From positions 56,871,585 through 56,935,584 of the forward strand of contig NC_060251.1 of the NCBI RefSeq assembly GCF_921293095.1: a DNA stretch of 64,000 nt, written 5' to 3'. Source of the stretch: Ischnura elegans (taxonomy: Eukaryota; Arthropoda; Insecta; Odonata; Coenagrionidae). Made by a program: the position numbers and the translations under genes. The notes beneath the pieces were generated by a model. That model ran no database searches and was not told where the DNA came from. It was given only the letters and a program-made list of their open reading frames with translations. This document shows, in pieces, positions 32,035 through 43,949 of the stretch (positions are counted from its first letter, which is position 1; each line of letters begins with the position of its first letter).

Positions 32035-33058
32035 GCGTTCATTTAGATCTGGGCGTATTTTTCCTTCAATAAGTATGTGGCGGAACCGGCATGATTCGAT
32101 GTAGAATTTATTCATAGAAATCAATACTTACAGAATTTAACTATTTGATTCCAGCGGTTTTACTGTAAATGTTGCAGTCATTTCAAAACCGTACTACCTC
32201 ACTCCACGTACTATTTCTCATGCTAAAAAAAAATTTTTCTTCGATATTGATTTGTCTGAGGAACTAGAGATAAAATGAAAAATTTTCAAAAATACCCAAG
32301 CACCAGAGATAATTATTTTATTTGGTCATAAATTTTCGGATAAAGTGACTCATTCATGGCAGTAAGCCCATTTCGCGAAGGGAATTCTAATTTATCATTG
32401 TGAAATCAATTACGCTGGAAAATAAGTTTATCTCAGAAGGTTTTCCATTAAAATGACATTTATATTGTATGAAAATACCGATTTCTCTTTTTCTACGTCT
32501 ATTACGCAGTTAAACATTCAAAGACTAGCACAAGCTGGCGAGAAAAAAATGAAAGGAGTTTTCAAGGAATTTCAAGGGCAAGTACTGCGGAAATTCTCCA
32601 AGAGGTGGCTAGAACGTGTTATTGATAATATACAGATTTGTATGAAATTTTGCGAATGTGCCGACCCAATTTGTGATATCCACCGATAAAAGCGAACAAC
32701 AATGTGAATCACGAAGTAAGTTCAATGGAAACTCGATGCAGTTGAAACACAGTGTAACTGAGCATGATCTTTTTTGGCCGTCATTTGGTACCATTAGAAG
32801 AGCATAATTTGAAGATAAGACCTCAAAAATTCAAGAGATTCTGCTCTAAATATGGGCGTTATTTTCATGAATGTACTCACTCTGTTCGTGTGACTTTTCC
32901 TTGTTTTTTTAAAAAATGTACCACCACTATTGAAATTGAATTAAATTTTCCCTCATACTTATCATTCAGGGATAATAATTTTATGAGAGAATATGGAGGA
33001 GCTTAACCCTCCGGGAAATTTAATGGAAAATGAAATCACCGAAGACAATTACAAAAAG
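32035..33058. other. Unassigned spacer with two short ORFs
   Basis: Frames at 32,453-32,689 (78 codons, with a Cys-containing end FCECADPICDIHR) and 32,764-33,006 (80 codons) follow each other without a recognisable domain. There are no splice-like signals that I trust. Confidence 0.25.
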
Positions 33059-34506
33059 CAGGGATGGCAGTCGAAACTAAACGAATGTCATAAACATTAG
33101 AATTTCAATAGTGTCGTTCCCGGGAGCGAAATGAAGAAATAAAACGAAAAAGAATGAAACCTGGGGAGCTAAACTCAGGGTCGAAAAAGATCGGAGTCAA
33201 AACTATTTCGGGTCGAAACTAAACTAAATCTCTGAGACGAAACAATTACAAAAAAAAACAGATTATGTTACGCACTTGCGGGACCACGTGATTCACTTCC
33301 GAACAGTTTTTTTTTCAACCAACACACTATCTCCTTACAGCTGAAAATACCAGCATAGAAGTAAGGAAACAATTCATCAGATGCTACATATGGAGTATGT
33401 TCCTCTATGGAAGCGAGGCTTGGGCGTTGACAGCAGCAGAGAAGTCAAGAGTGGAAGCATTCGAAATGTGGTGCTACCGGGGAATGATGAAGATAAAATG
33501 GATTGACCGTGTGAGTAACCAGGAAGTGCTAAGGAGAGTGGGATAAAAGAGAAGCCTCCTAAAAACATTAAGCAGAAGAAGGGACAACTTAGTTGGCCAC
33601 ATTTTGAGGCGCGATGGTCTGATGAAGACAATCGTTGAAGGACAAGTGGAAGGGAAAAAGGGCAAGGGACGGCCCCGAATGAGTTATATAGGACAGCTTA
33701 TAAAGGATGTAAAAGAGAATAAATATGTAGCTATGAAGAGATTAGCGAATAGGAGAGAGAAATGGAGAGCTGCGTCAAACCAATCTTAGGATTGTTGACT
33801 AATGATAATGATGAACACACTAGGAGTACGAAGTATGGTTGAATGAAGTAGAGGTTCGGCCTACCGCAATTAGATGTACGAGGCACCCAATTTTTACCAC
33901 TAACAGGAGAACGGTGAACGCAAACTGGCCATTCGATTTTTAAGCTCAGTTTTTAACCTCTCCATACGTATGCCACACGTAATAGGTCGAAACTATTCCC
34001 TCTTTTCCCCTCCACTCAACTTCTGGGATCGAAACTTAACTATGAACTGCCAGGTTTCGATTAATTTAGTTTCGTTCCCGGGAGTAAAGTTTCGTCCCGG
34101 GTAGAAACTAAACTCTAACGTATCACAGCGATTAAATTCAATGTAAATATCACTTGACACTCTATTTTATTCTCAATCCTATTTTACATCCACTTCAAGA
34201 TGGATCTCTCCTTAACAATTCATTATTTATCTTTTATCACCATAGCATCGTCTCAAACAAAGAAATAAAAGAAATCAAAATAAAAACAAACATGCTCACA
34301 AATAAACAAAACAAACAACAAATTAACTTAAAAACAGAAAATAAACTAAACATATACAAAAAGTGATATTGGTCATAAAGACACATGCATCAACTCCTTG
34401 GTGATTTTCATTGCGTGCGAGAACGAAACTGAATCTAGAACCCGTATATTCGTTTCTCTCCGGGTCGAAACGAAACATTTTCGTTTCGTTTCACTTGCCA
34501 TCCTTG
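33059..34506. mobile_element. Element K (foldback), interrupted by LINE-E
   Basis: The left end CAGGGATGGCAGTCGAAACT and the complement of the right end CAAGGATGGCAAGTGAAACG match well. The interior holds repeated GTCGAAACTAAAC, GTTTCGTTCCCGGGA and CGTCCCGGG motifs in both orientations. A LINE-E insertion (about 33,330-33,815) lies inside. No matching target-site duplication is visible, so the superfamily (hAT-like?) is uncertain. Without the LINE it would be about 960 bp and non-coding. Confidence 0.55.
33336..33815 (+). pseudogene. LINE-E (RTE-like) 3' end
   Basis: One frame gives EVRKQFIRCYIWSMFLYGSE, AWALTAAEKSRVEAFEMWCY, then MMKIKWIDRVSNQEVLRRVG, a TAA stop at 33,544-33,546, and then SLLKTLSRRRDNLVGHILRR, KTIVEGQVEGKKGKGRPR and REKWRAASNQS before a terminal TAG. 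This is the conserved C-terminal region of the arthropod RTE-like endonuclease/reverse-transcriptase family. Apart from the single internal stop the frame is intact, so the insertion is fairly young. The upstream reverse transcriptase is missing. A TGATAATGATGA tail follows. A second copy is at 58,022-58,325. Confidence 0.85.
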
Positions 34507-34699
34507 ATTGGAATGCCATCCTGATTTAGTATTACATCAAGATGATACCGAGTTTGAAACGAGGAATTTGACACGAAACAAAGACCGGATGAGCAAGATA
34601 GCTGAGTATTCTTAAACTATTCATTATTTCACTAGAAAAAAAGAGTTTTTTGTAAAGATTTTTCGGAAAATAACGGGGAAATTCTCCGTAAAATCGTCG

Positions 34700-35270
34700 G
34701 AGTTTTTTCTGCCGACGATTGTGGTCGTAGGTAGCACGCCTCTTTTGTTGGCGTTTATTTTGATGCGGGCGGTGGCATTCCAACAATAGGAAGGGCGGCA
34801 CGGGACAACACCAGTCTCTCCACGCGATTCACTTCGCAACACGTCATCATTGTTTTCCGTGAATGCACACCGTCCGTACCACATTGGTAATCGCCGCCTT
34901 TGCAACAATCCCTCCGGCTCTGCTCTTTCGAGACGACCGTGAAAGTCTTTCAAGGGCACACAACAGACTCTCTTTTTCTCTCTCTCTCTCTCGAGGGTGA
35001 TATGGGGGCGGAGTTGGCTCGGAGGAGAAAAAGTGCAACTTTTCTTTTCTTCTTCGTCTTCTCGGAATCGGAGCTCGGCGGAGCGGAAATCCAGAGCCCT
35101 TCGGACGAAGATGGCGTTCGGGAAGATTTAATTAAAGGCGGGAGTAGGAGGAGGAGTAGACCTATAACGACAGCCATGGACGTGAAGGAGATGAGATTGA
35201 GTGAAAACCGCGGCTTGGTTGAGAGAAACAACCTCCCAGGCAGACGTTCAGCAGGATGAGATGGATAGAC
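34700..35270. promoter_or_regulatory. CpG-rich region with CT repeat and GCCAT motifs
   Basis: A CT-dinucleotide run lies at about 34,967-34,993. CpG-dense sequence follows (CTCGGAATCGGAGCTCGGCG). GAAGATGGCG at about 35,107-35,116 matches the YY1/Pleiohomeotic core GCCAT on the other strand, and GCCATGG occurs near 35,175. Several overlapping frames on both strands are open across it, none with a domain. A promoter or a Polycomb-type regulatory element is possible. The ATG inside the YY1-like motif opens only six codons. Confidence 0.3.
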
Positions 35271-35350
35271 GGGTTAAAGACCTCGCACATGCGTGGATAC
35301 ATCTATACGTTTCCACAGATATGTTACTCCTTTACCTTCTGGGTATCAGG

Positions 35351-35473
35351 TTGGACGTGGTGGTTGGTGTCTTAGCTTCCCACCTTGCGGGTGCGGGTTC
35401 AAATGCCGGCGTTGGCGGAGATTTCTTCACAGAATGCCCCATTCCTATTTGAGTGCTTTGTGGAGCTTTAATA
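35351..35473 (+). repeat. SINE-C copy 1
   Basis: The tRNA-like head has GTGGTTGGTGTCTTAGCTTC and GTGCGGGTTCAAATGCCGG (B box GGTTCAAATGC), then GGCGGAGATTTCTTCACAGA. Order and spacing match the minus-strand copy at 38,067-38,198, whose body ends in TTGTGTGGAG, as does this one (CTTTGTGGAG). Confidence 0.6.
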
Positions 35474-35479
35474 AATGGG

Positions 35480-38060
35480 GTAATTTATCCGCGTTTTCTT
35501 ACCGATATTCAAGCCTATCACGGAAAGGTCCCGATTAGATGCTGAAAAAACTCGCAAATTAACATAAGAAATAGGCAGATTTACCCATTGGTATCTTAAT
35601 TAAGAAGAACAGGAAAAGCATAACGCGGAAATATAAAAGTAAATGGCATTAAAGGTAGTGCGGCTCCGTTCACAGAAATACAACTCCCAGCCAGTTGAAA
35701 ATGCTAACTACATCGGTACATAGTAGATATAGTGAAGAGTAATATGCATCACTTCGAAGCAAAAAAAGAACTTCAATGTGGCAGCGGGGACAGGTCAGGG
35801 TCTTACGTGGTATTTCTTTTCTTTCACTCCATTTTTTTATGCTGAGACGAAATTTATACGTTGTCAACTCCAGTTCAGATAAAGTATCCGCTATTAGAGT
35901 TTTATTGTATCGGTTATAATGGTGCAGGTACCCTTTTTATATGATTCAATCCTCTTTCAATTAGACGCAGGACACCAATGGAATATCGCCATTAGGGTCC
36001 TAAACTTTCGAATTGGGTAAATATGTGGGCAAGAGAGAGACCTAATTTTTTCAAGCAACCAGTATATTTTTTGGATGAGATAAAATTTTATCTATCGGAT
36101 GAGACTGAGTTCGTGGCGTAGACTGACAATGCGGGGTTCAAACGCCTTTTCGTTATGAGTGATGGGCCAGTTGAAATGAGTGTTGGATGGGTGAAAGACC
36201 TTTACTGAGTTTGAAACGCGGACGTTTTCCCAATATTTGCTTGGTTAAGTTTTATTTAGTTACGCGAATTAAACTATAATACTTTTTCTCCCATCTAAAA
36301 GCGAAAATAGATCGTGGCTTAGTTTTAAGGTCTTGTCCCCCATCTTGAGCTGATGAAATATTAAAATACAAATTTGATAGATTCCAGTAGTAATGCGTCA
36401 GCACCCGCAGAAACATAAAAAAGAAATAAGGTTTGGAAGAGGGAGTATGGACAGCTTGACATAATTAAGTAATTGAAATCGTAGCTCTCCAGGGAGACAG
36501 GTAATGCTTCTGAATCGCAAAGTAGCTATGCATGGTGCGGAAGCGTAGACTTTGCGGGTGTAGTACTAATTAAGGCTCGTTCTGTTTGACGCATGGGAAT
36601 TGACGACTGCCCAAATTTTGAGAAAAGTTGAATTCATTGGAGAGTATAATTAACTATTTCTTGCACAGCATTGCAGAGCATTGCACGAATCGGTGAATGA
36701 TGAAAGGAACTTTATAGATGAGACAGAGAATAAATTGAGGATGGGTACTGAGCATTTAGGTATTGAAGGGAAGATAATACTGATAATACTGATATATTTT
36801 ATAGCTGGGTATATTTTATAAACCCTAAAGATGACAGCGAATATTGTATATAGGTAAAACGGCGGGAAACAAGTAAAAAATCATTGATATTTATTCAAAT
36901 CATCACCATCGATTGATCAAAGAAATCATATATATCTCTTGAGCGCGTCCGTCTCTTTATTTCATCTTGAAGTTCATAATTGTATTTTACTGCCATTTAT
37001 ATCGTGCTTATGAGGGTGGATTTTAATACGGCATTGAATTTCTATCACACTGATTCGGTACAATGGCTATAGCTTTTATCCTAATATATCGGAGAATGAA
37101 ATCGCGTACACAGTTACGCACAAATCTGTTCATCGTATAGAAAACGCTTCAGCCTCCTCAAAAAAAGCTGTGAAATAAAAAACGGATATGAGTACATTGC
37201 GCCTGCGATATCCTTTGGCGGGGTTCAACATGGACCTACCTTAACAGGTCGATGACCTCGGTTGATAATATAAACATCCATAATTAACGTCATTTTCTTC
37301 CGAGATTATACCTCTGTGTCCTGCTTACGATGATCCCTGCTCTTTTTGCGAGGGTGAATGCTCTCAAAATTCCTTTATGTTTTTGAATGCTTGCTTGGCG
37401 TGTATAAGAGGCAAGGTCATTTGCGTCACAAGATGTCATTTTTTATTTTAAAAGTGGGTGATTAGAGGGAAAAATAAAGACTACATCGATTTAATTGGTC
37501 ATTAAAGGGCATACTGCGTATCGTTACCTACAGACGGTAATCAGACGTTTTCTTTTGTGCCAGTTGGAACTTTTGTAAAGGGGAAATTTTACTTAGTTGT
37601 CACAGCTACAATCAGTGTCTTTAAATCCAAAATAGCTCTTGCAAATTTGGCAAAGTTTATACAGAGAAACTATCCTTTTTCCTCCTCCTCAAAGCTACAA
37701 AGTCCATTCCTTCAATTTTTCTCCAATATCAGATAATTTTCTCTGTGTGATATTCCCTAATTTAAAAAAATCGACCTGACAGCTTTAGCAGCCCAAAAAG
37801 TATGCAGAATAATTGTTCATGCAAAATTCCTGCCGATTGGACTTGTTTTGGAAATTGAGGACTGAACCAATGGCTTCAAATTCTTAGTATTCGAGGAAGT
37901 CCGAATTTTATTGTAGTATACGATGATTAATCTCTTGCTCCTCTCTGTTATATTTGTTTGAGAAAGATCACAATGCAGCCAGAATAATTTTGGCAAAAAT
38001 GAGTTTCATCTCTCACTTAAATATTTTTATGGCGCGATGAAGTTTAATTTTATATTCTTG
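35480..38060. other. Unassigned spacer
   Basis: There is no gene. AGCATTGC occurs twice at about 36,667-36,685 and GATAATACTGATA is duplicated near 36,772. Otherwise I see nothing. Confidence 0.35.
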
Positions 38061-38066
38061 AATATC

Positions 38067-38198
38067 TTCCACGGAAATATTCTCCACACAACGTTCAAGC
38101 AGGGATCGGGCAGTCTCTGAAAATTCTCTGCCACTGCCGGGATTTGAACCCGAGCCCACAGGGTGGGAAGCTAGCCACTACACCACTCCGATCCCTAC
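38067..38198 (-). repeat. SINE-C copy 2
   Basis: On the minus strand: GGAGTGGTGTAGTGGCTAGC (A box), CTCGGGTTCAAATCCCGG (perfect-type B box GGTTCAAATCC), then GGCAGAGAATTTTCAGAGAC and TTGAACGTTGTGTGGAG. The head resembles tRNA genes of the Glu/Asp type, but the cloverleaf continues into a SINE body. Confidence 0.7.
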
Positions 38199-38227
38199 TA
38201 TACTTCATTATAAAAGATAGAGTTTTA

Positions 38228-38414
38228 GCTATTAACAATGACCAAATCTAAAGATGCAATGTAACCCTGACATGAAGAATGACGAACAATTCGATCGCAT
38301 GTGTGAATATAATCTAATTGTAAAAAGACAGAGGAAAACAAAAAAAAAATAAATATGGATTACTCCTGTATCTAAGTATCATTAATAAAATGCTCTCTAT
38401 GGGGCATTTTTCCG
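38228..38414. repeat. Dispersed repeat R1
   Basis: It matches 47,060-47,250 in inverted orientation. Shared blocks are CAATGTAA.CCTGACATGAA, AATGACGAACAATTCGATCG, CATG.GTGAATATAAT and AATAAAATGCTCTCTATGGG. It is non-coding and shows no termini typical of a known class. It sits directly after SINE-C. Confidence 0.65.
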
Positions 38415-38451
38415 CATTAGCTAACTACCACACCAACCCGATCCCAAAACA

Positions 38452-38521
38452 AAAGAATGCTTAAAATTGTCTCCTATATAACCTCCTGAATTATTGTGGG
38501 TTCCTCCTGCAACACCACGTA
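38452..38521. repeat. Foldback F4 (right-end fragment)
   Basis: It matches the right end of F1 at about 4,518-4,588: GTGCTTAAAATTGTCTCC-like sequence, ACCTCCTGAATTATTG and TTCCTCCTGCAACACC. Confidence 0.6.
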
Positions 38522-38599
38522 TATCGATGAGGAAGCCCTATTCTTGTTTATCGTAAGCATTTTCATGGTTATTTTTGGATTTACCATGCATCCTGCGAG

Positions 38600-38925
38600 T
38601 TAAGTGAGTGTTTGTGGTGTAGGTCAAGGCGTCGCAATTGTCTGTTTTGGATCTTGAAGGAGATGCGACGCTCCTTTTTAAATTTTCATCGTCGTCGGCC
38701 TCTGCGGCGAAGGCTCTCCCCGGATCCCTTGTGCGCGCGTGTTGCTGGCGTGGGCGCGTGTTCCGCATCTTTACACGCCCGCGTACAAGCGAGTGCCAGA
38801 CTTAATGTGTTCATCACTCGCGTAATTTATGTAGGGAGAAGCGGATACAAACAGGGGAGTGAAAGACGCGGAGACAGACAACAGCTGATCGTGTCTCACC
38901 GCATCATGAAGTGAGCGTGATAAAT
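38600..38925 (+). promoter_or_regulatory. CpG-rich island, possible first exon
   Basis: A CpG-dense patch (TCGTCGTCGGCCTCTGCGGC, GTGCGCGCGTGTTGC, CACGCCCGCGTACAAGCG) lies in AT-rich DNA, ending at ATGAAGTGAGCG, which contains a plausible GTGAGC donor. A 100-codon plus frame (38,612-38,914) is Arg/Cys-rich and looks like composition rather than protein. It directly precedes the 775-bp duplication. Confidence 0.25.
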
Positions 38926-38957
38926 TATCTGGCTACTACGGTAGAGATGATCGGGAT

Positions 38958-40515
38958 TCGCAAAAAACTATTAGGATCTTTATCACGCTGTTATGACGGA
39001 AATGAATAGGATGGATCCTCACGTGCTAGGTTTACTTACAAAATGTATGTGTCCCTATTTTTTTTCCGCGGGTAGAAAATCCCAAAAGGTCGATATTTAT
39101 TATTTTTTCATGGATTTGAGTAATATTCTGACATTAAGGTGGTACATAAGATGGTGGTATAGGAGGATTTGTATAATTGTTTCAGGCCACCATTCTATAT
39201 TTGGATTTGAACTATAGCCTTCATTAATTTGAATTATATTCGAAGATTAATGTGGTACATTGATCAATTTGAACAATTTATCAGGCTACCATTCTACATA
39301 TATTTGGATTTGAACAGTCGAAAAAGTCTGATTTAAATATATATATTAATACAAAATTTTGATATGCAACAAACCATTATTTAAGCCCAATAAGTCGACA
39401 TTTTTTGAGCTTCGGTTATTAAAAAAAAAAAATAAAGATTGTGAATGGATGGAGTAGGATTGATGTACGTGGATTAAATTATTGATTCCAATTTAATTTG
39501 AGTTGAGTAAAATATGGATCAGTGGAAACTTTTGGTTTCCTACAAACGAAATCGTTTTATTATTAAAATTTATTTTTTCAAAACGGGGGAGAAAAGAACC
39601 CTGTTTACTTACCCACTATTTTAAATGCAACTTCGTTGGCGAAAGTGTCTTATTTCAGTGCTATACCATAATTCTTTACATTTATTTTAAGAAGTAAAAT
39701 TTATTCTTGTCCTTGTATCTAGTTGACGTCCATAGAAAAAACATTAGACTCTTTGTCACACTGTTATGACGGAAATGAATATGGAGGAGGAATACGTGCT
39801 GGGATTACTTACAGAAAAGTATGTACTATTATGTTTTCCTGAGATCTCAGTCACAAACCCAACATGACGACATTTATGATTTTTTTATGGAGTTGAATTA
39901 TTTTTGGAGATTAAGGTGGTGCACTGATCGATTTGGATCATTGTTTAGGGCTACCATTCTGTACTTGGCTTTGAACAGCTGAACAGTTGAAAAAGTCTCA
40001 CGAAATATTTATTAATACGAAATTTTGATTTGCGGAAAATCTAATTATATTAGCCTCATGGTCGGACATTTTTTCTATAATGTTCGTATTAACGATTACA
40101 TAAGTATGAGTTAATTTTAATTACTAGATGGTAACTATGCTAGGAATAACCGCTGACTTGCCTGCGTAGTACCGGTGATACATAAAATTTCATTGGCTTG
40201 AGTTATTTTTTTAAGGTAAAGATGGTTGATTGACGGATTTGGTTTGATATATGGAGCTACAGATATAGATTTAAATTAAATTGAGTTGAACTAAACTTTA
40301 TTAACAAAAAATTTTGTTTCCAACAAACTAAATCATTAGATAAACTAAAATTTAATTTTCCAAAACGGGAGAGAAAGGAAATAAAATCGCTAACACCTAT
40401 TTAAAAAGCAACTGCATATCCGAACGTGTGTTATTTCTCTAATATACCATGACTCTTCATATTTATCTGAAGATGTTTTATCTTTGTTCGTCACATTTGG
40501 TTGACATCCTTTGAA
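38958..40515 (+). repeat. ~775-bp tandem duplication (two units)
   Basis: Unit 1 starts near CGCAAAAAACTATTAGGA (38,958) and unit 2 near 39,735. TTATGACGGAAATGAATA is at 38,991 and 39,764 (offset 773), and the end blocks TTGACGTCC/TTGACATCC are at 39,723 and 40,501 (offset 778). Shared internal blocks include GGCTACCATTCT, AAAACGGG.GAGAAA and CTTTACAT/CTTCATATTTAT. Short internal repeats (TTTGGATTTGAAC) also occur in unit 1. There is no gene. Confidence 0.75.
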
Positions 40516-40519
40516 TTGA

Positions 40520-43275
40520 ATTAAAATGACATCTACGTAACATTATTACACATGTCATTATACCATTGTGGCATACAGTACCCGATGATTTGTATTAACA
40601 GGGAACAAAAAGTAATACCGCATGCGGCACTAGGAGTCTGATAAGTATTTTTTGTAATTAATGATTTTATTGAAGAATCGGCCAAAGGAAAGTATTGCTT
40701 TCTTGTCGGCGTTCACTGTATTTTGTTTTCTTTGTTATGAATGGAAAGATAATCTTCATGTTTTATTTACTTTGAAAATGAGTAAGCATTGATGGAATTT
40801 CAATAATTTCAACGGTATTCACAGTGATATTATAGCGTAGTGAAACTGAACAAGACATGCCTTTTTTTGGAAGTGAGAGGAAACATTTTTACTGTGCTGT
40901 TGCGAAGGAAAAAATAACATTATAGCCTAAGGAAAAGAATTACACGGTCTTAGAATGACTGTGGAAAAAAGGAAAAGTGCTAAAGAAAATTGGTATCCAA
41001 AAGGTTGTTGCCTTCGTAGAAGACGTTATTACGAAACTGAATTTTAAATTTCAAATTGTCGAGGTTAGTGGGTCAGACGATGGTGCTGATCCAAAGAAAT
41101 GACTTTGAGATTGCTGTACCATCCTTTTTATATCCTTGAATCTTTGAGTTTCATGCTAATAACTGTTTTTTAATATATGGCTAATCATCTAGCAATACTT
41201 ATTGCCTTAATAAAGATTTCATATGCCTTTTAGACAAATAGATGGTCACGAATTACTTCATTGAACGTTAGAGTTGACGGAACAGATGTTTTTTGTATTT
41301 AATTATTCTTTATTGGCGATTATTTTTTTAATATTATGTCTCTGTATTGTATAGCGCAAATGTATTTACTAAATTTAATTTAATGCGTAATCATTATTTA
41401 TATTAATTTACTTGTCGGATGTAATGCTATACGTTACATGGTATTTTTAACCTATTCTAAAAATAAATATTTCCATTTATGTGGTTCGACGTAAAAGAAC
41501 TTTCAATTCTTGGAACATCACCAAAAATTCCGAACTTCCAGGAACCTTTGCGAATAGTTTAGCTCATTAGCACTCTGTATTTCTCTCAGTGCTTCAGTCT
41601 ACCGAAAAAAAACGAGATAAACGGATAACTCACGTTCACTTGGCCACCTGTATTTTAACCTGTGCATATCATACCACCTATCTAAATACTACCCATATGC
41701 CGCCTCAATAGGCGTGAGGCGGGGGATGTGAGCAGCCGTTTACACATGAAAAGGAAATTCTCTAAAAAAATTGTGCATTTGTTAAAGTCCTTTATTGTTC
41801 GGGGGAAAAAACGAATTCCCATACCTATCAGTTCGGCAAAATATCTATCTTAATTTATCGTTTCTGGCGGACCTGGAAATATAGTGGGGCTCTAAGATTC
41901 TCTATGCCCCGTGTCTCTCTTAAAATTCTCAATTGCTCAAGCAATCTAAGCTTAGCGGACAACCTCCGAGTTTCTAGCGGATACCAGTCTAATTTCTTTC
42001 AAATCTGTGTAACTCTTTCTGTTCGCCCATAGCAGTTTTTGACGAATAGTGCCAGCCATTCGGCCTGTTGGTATAGGCTCTACGCACGAGTTTCATTGGA
42101 TAATTTGTGGATGGTGAGAAGTATATAGGAGTCCACACAATCGGCTAAAAATATTGAAAGAGATCAGGTAGAATTAACACTCTATGTAAATTATGCATCT
42201 AAAAAGTTTATTCAAAGAGAACATGAATGGTATTTATAGATGAAAAGATTCAGAGAGAGATAATTGAAATTAATTGATGACAAAGGAGTATTGAAAAAAA
42301 TAAAAACCTGATAGAAATCGCATAGTGTATTATCAATTAATCCGTGACCATCTAAAGAAATTATATGGATATCGATTCATTATTTAAGAAATCAAAATTG
42401 TTTCCTGATTAGCAGCATGTAAAAAAACAAATTTTAAAAATTTAGTCCCCAGATTTAAGTATCTACGAGAGATGCTTCCTGCTTGATGATGCTTAAAAAC
42501 TAATTTGATTTCAAGTTGACAATTATTTTCTGTTATTAATCAAAATATAAATAGTGTTTGATTATAATCATAATTATTTAGTTTTTTTGTATTTTTATAA
42601 TTAATTCGCATCAGCGAATTCAGTGATTCTTATCCTTTTTTAATGCGATTTGAAATTTAGAAAATAACAAAAATTAAAGACCTGTGACTAGGAAGAAAAG
42701 GCATAGAAAAGGTTCGTAGACGAGTAATTTGTTGAGGCAGCGCGTATGTAGTTGGGATGTTAACCGTATTAGTCATTTTTTTCTCCTTGCTCGCGACTGT
42801 TCAGAGCAGGAAACACTTCCACAGAACTCGCTCGGTAATCAATCACCACTCAAAAAATTCCACTCTTTCCTTCCTCTAGGTGTCCTCCTAAATTTAAGAC
42901 GCTTTAAAGTGGGACAAGGCGCGAGCATTAAGGTTCCGGCCATGGGCGAAGCGATTTCCGAAGCACGGCCGCTTCCCCCTGCCTCACCCAACTCCGCGCC
43001 AGATTACTCTAATTAAACATCATTCCCGCTCATTTTCCTCTATCGACTCACGGGAATGAAAACAAGCAGCGTGATTTCGCTCGCTTTCAGAATGCGATAA
43101 CGTGCGAGCTTAGTGTTTTTTTCTTTTTTTTTTAGGTGTTACGTGGAATTATTTGGGGTCGTTATAGGCTGGGGGTCACCGTTATGGCAAGAGACGAGCT
43201 ATGGCGGAAAATGATCGCTATATCGAGACTACGATTGATGTATTTATTGGTGTCGAATATTTTCCACACCATCAC
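40520..43275. other. Unassigned spacer
   Basis: Mostly AT-rich. A GC-richer patch at about 42,890-43,090 carries the end of a 95-codon frame (42,729-43,016, including VPAMGEAISEARPLPPASPN), which is unrecognised. ATATGCCGCCTCAATAGGCG at about 41,695 resembles the 3' terminus of LINE-L (ATGCC...AGG.GGC..GCGGGG) but is too short to call. Confidence 0.3.
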
Positions 43276-43532
43276 ATAAAGGGTGTTTGAGGAGGAATCT
43301 GCAATATTTCTGGAGTTGGAAAGGGAGACAATTTAAAGCCCTTTCGTCCGTAAACATGGCGTCATAACTCCATAGTTAGAGAGGTATTGCAACGCACACA
43401 TCTTTTGGGTGGACTTTGAAGTTACCATGGAAACGGTTATTTTGGGCATCCAGCCTTTTTGACATTTTATTATAAACTCTGGATTTTTACGGACATTAAA
43501 TAATAAAAGTTGGACGAAAATGTGCGATTATT

Positions 43533-43785
43533 ATTGAGGAGGCGAGAAGCCAAGGGGTACAAGTGATTTTTTTCTCAACAGAGTAAGGTAAAGTTAATTG
43601 TTAGAAGAAATGCAACAAAACTTGGTTACCAAGGGATACGAGTGATATATCTTCTGTGCTGACATCGAGTTTAAAATCAAATGCACTAATTGATCTTGTT
43701 TGTTTTCTATACCTAATTTCAGTACCTAACTCTGTATAGAAAAAAGAAATTACTTGTACCTCTTGGCTTCTAACTCATTCAATTG
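43533..43785. mobile_element. MITE-G copy 2 (nested in F3)
   Basis: The left terminus ATTGAGGAGGCGAGAAGCCA mirrors the right terminus, which complemented reads ATTGAATGAGTTAGAAGCCA. GGGGTACAAGTGA and TTACTTGTACCTCT are the inner ends. It is about 250 bp long and non-coding. In the host element it lies on the other side of the CGAAAATGTGCGATTAT block from copy 1. Confidence 0.6.
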
Positions 43786-43840
43786 TCTGGAACAATTTAT
43801 CTATGAGCTTAAACGTAGGCTGTGAGCGAGTATCAACCAT

Positions 43841-43889
43841 ACAATGTCACAATTGCGCACACTTTTTGGGTGCGCAATTGTGACATTGT
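43841..43889. repeat. Perfect 20-bp inverted repeat, 9-nt loop
   Basis: ACAATGTCACAATTGCGCAC (43,841-43,860) pairs completely with 43,870-43,889 around the loop ACTTTTTGG. It lies in a CACACA-rich segment of F3. Confidence 0.9.
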
Positions 43890-43949
43890 ATTGCACACAC
43901 ACAATTGCACACACAATCTCACCCATTTTGAGATTGATTACCAAAATTT

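Larger units (their letters stand above)
43279..43945. mobile_element. Foldback F3, with MITE-G and a hairpin insertion
   Basis: The left end is AAGGGTGTTTGAGGAGGAAT, matching F2 through GGGAGACAATTTAAAGC, AAACATGG.GTCA and CATCCAGCC. The right part (GAGCGAGTATCAAC, AATCTCACC) matches the middle of F2, and the true right terminus is missing. MITE-G copy 2 lies inside (43,533-43,785). A perfect 20-bp inverted repeat lies near the right end (43,841-43,889). Confidence 0.65.

Noticed and set aside
34624..35259. Overlapping 111-, 119- and 93-codon ORFs
   Set aside because: They span a CpG-rich, CT-repeat block in several frames of both strands; no domain or splice-consistent exon was found.
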